Assembly: GCA_902803625.1 (NCBI GenBank)
Contig: CADCQV010000234.1
Location: 1 to 5,562, forward strand
Length of the DNA: 5,562 nt
Origin: an uncultured Lachnospiraceae bacterium
Lineage (GTDB): Bacteria; Bacillota; Clostridia; Lachnospirales; Lachnospiraceae
Direction: 5' to 3'
A program made the position numbers and the translations under genes. Under the pieces are notes generated by a model. That model did no database searches. It was given only the letters and a program-made list of their open reading frames with translations, and was not told where the DNA came from. This document shows positions 4,886-5,562 of the stretch, in pieces; positions within the stretch are counted from its first letter, which is position 1; every line of letters starts with the position of its first letter.

Positions 4886-5562
4886 TTGGCAAAGGAACTG
4901 CTGAAAATGGATCACATTACAAAAACCTTCCCCGGCGTAAAGGCTTTGGACAACGTTAACCTTTCGGTTGAGGAGGGCGAGATCCACGCTCTTGTTGGAG
5001 AAAACGGAGCCGGAAAGTCTACGCTGATGAATGTCCTCAGCGGCATTTATCCATACGGAACTTATGAAGGTGACATTATTTACAATGGTGAAGTGTGTAA
5101 GTTTCAGAAGATAAAGGATTCCGAGGAGAAGGGGATCGTTATCATTCATCAGGAGCTTGCTCTTGTACCGCAGATGTCTATCGGTGAAAACATGTTCCTC
5201 GGAAATGAGAGAGGAAAAAAGAACGCTATTAACTGGAATGAAACATACGGTGAGGCCGACAAATATCTGAAGATGGTCGGTCTTTCGGAATCCTCAAGGG
5301 TGCTTATAAAGGATATCGGAACAGGTAAGCAGCAGCTTGTTGAGATCGCGAAGGCTCTTGCAAAGCATGCAAAACTCCTGATACTTGATGAGCCTACATC
5401 ATCCCTTAATGAGACGGATTCCAGAGCGCTTCTTGATCTGATGCTTGAATTCAAGAAGCAGGGAATGACTATGATAATCATCAGCCATAAGCTCAACGAG
5501 GTTGTCTATGTGGCGGACAAGATCACGGTTATCAGAGACGGATCCACGGTGGAGACACTTGA
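4886..5562 (+). CDS. mmsA: Sugar ABC transporter ATP-binding protein (MmsA/GguA type), N-terminal part
   Basis: The first 225 residues are present; the gene runs off the right edge (family members are about 500-515 residues, with two fused ATPase domains). This is the first domain. It shows Walker A GENGAGKST (38-46), the Q-loop IIHQE (Gln89), a signature variant IGTGKQQLVEIAKAL (144-158) in place of LSGGQ as usual in the sugar (CUT2) family, Walker B LLILDEPTSSL (164-174) and the H-loop ISHKL (His201). It acts on the inner face of the membrane, hydrolysing ATP to drive import of the sugar delivered by the ChvE-type lipoprotein encoded upstream. Translation starts at TTG, which an ATG-only gene call would miss. 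The terminator before it suggests lower expression than the binding protein. Xylose, galactose and ribose ATPases of the same family are close alternatives; pairing with ChvE favours MmsA/GguA. Confidence 0.92.
   Translation, partial: MAKELLKMDHITKTFPGVKALDNVNLSVEEGEIHALVGENGAGKSTLMNVLSGIYPYGTYEGDIIYNGEVCKFQKIKDSEEKGIVIIHQELALVPQMSIGENMFLGNERGKKNAINWNETYGEADKYLKMVGLSESSRVLIKDIGTGKQQLVEIAKALAKHAKLLILDEPTSSLNETDSRALLDLMLEFKKQGMTMIIISHKLNEVVYVADKITVIRDGSTVETL

Noticed and set aside
4829..5496. Two minus-strand ORFs of 106 and 115 codons under the ATPase gene
   Set aside because: The plus strand carries all the ABC ATPase motifs in one frame here; the minus-strand frames show no motifs.
1..5562. 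CRISPR array, tRNA or rRNA gene, insertion sequence, or phage or defence genes
   Set aside because: No regularly spaced repeats, tRNA-like cloverleaf, transposase or terminal inverted repeats were seen. The window is fully explained by metabolic and regulatory genes.

Overview
The window looks like a low-to-mid-GC Firmicute, most likely a Lachnospiraceae-type gut or rumen Clostridium relative. Reasons: strong AGGAGG-type Shine-Dalgarno sites, sigma-A-like promoters with TTGACA/TATAAT-like boxes, a chvE-mmsA type sugar ABC locus next to ROK regulators, and the MGGFFGVAS-type PurF-like protein that I associate from memory with this family. No taxonomic search was possible.

Layout: (1) 1-434, minus strand: the N-terminal 144 residues of a PurF-like (class II glutamine amidotransferase fold) protein, cut by the left edge. 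Its usual N-terminal catalytic Cys position holds Phe. (2) 435-680: a divergent intergenic region in which a self-complementary TTGCAA can act as the -35 box in both directions. (3) 681-1898, plus: a ROK-family transcriptional regulator. (4) 1899-2135: intergenic, with a clear promoter and several repeated TATTTTGC-like elements and inverted repeats. (5) 2136-3278, plus: a second, divergent ROK-family regulator. (6) 3279-3465: intergenic, with a near-consensus promoter whose 17-bp spacer is almost filled by an 18-bp inverted repeat, a strong operator candidate. (7) 3466-4656, plus: a ChvE-type multiple-monosaccharide-binding lipoprotein with an Ala/Pro/Glu-rich repeat linker. (8) 4657-4885: a strong intrinsic terminator, then a spacer with three GAACAGAT copies. 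(9) 4886-5562, plus: the start of the ABC transporter ATPase (MmsA/GguA type), initiated at TTG and cut by the right edge. The membrane component (mmsB/gguB) is expected just beyond.

Working model (inference): the two ROK proteins sense a sugar or sugar phosphate and control the ChvE-MmsA(-MmsB) importer. The lipoprotein captures aldoses outside the membrane and the ATPase powers uptake. The operator inside the chvE core promoter would give tight repression, and the terminator after chvE would let the binding protein be made in excess over the ATPase and permease. This is a recognisable sugar-uptake locus rather than an unknown system. The least ordinary items are the PurF-like protein with a degenerate glutaminase site, the shared divergent -35 box, and the recurring motif in the ROK and transporter promoters.
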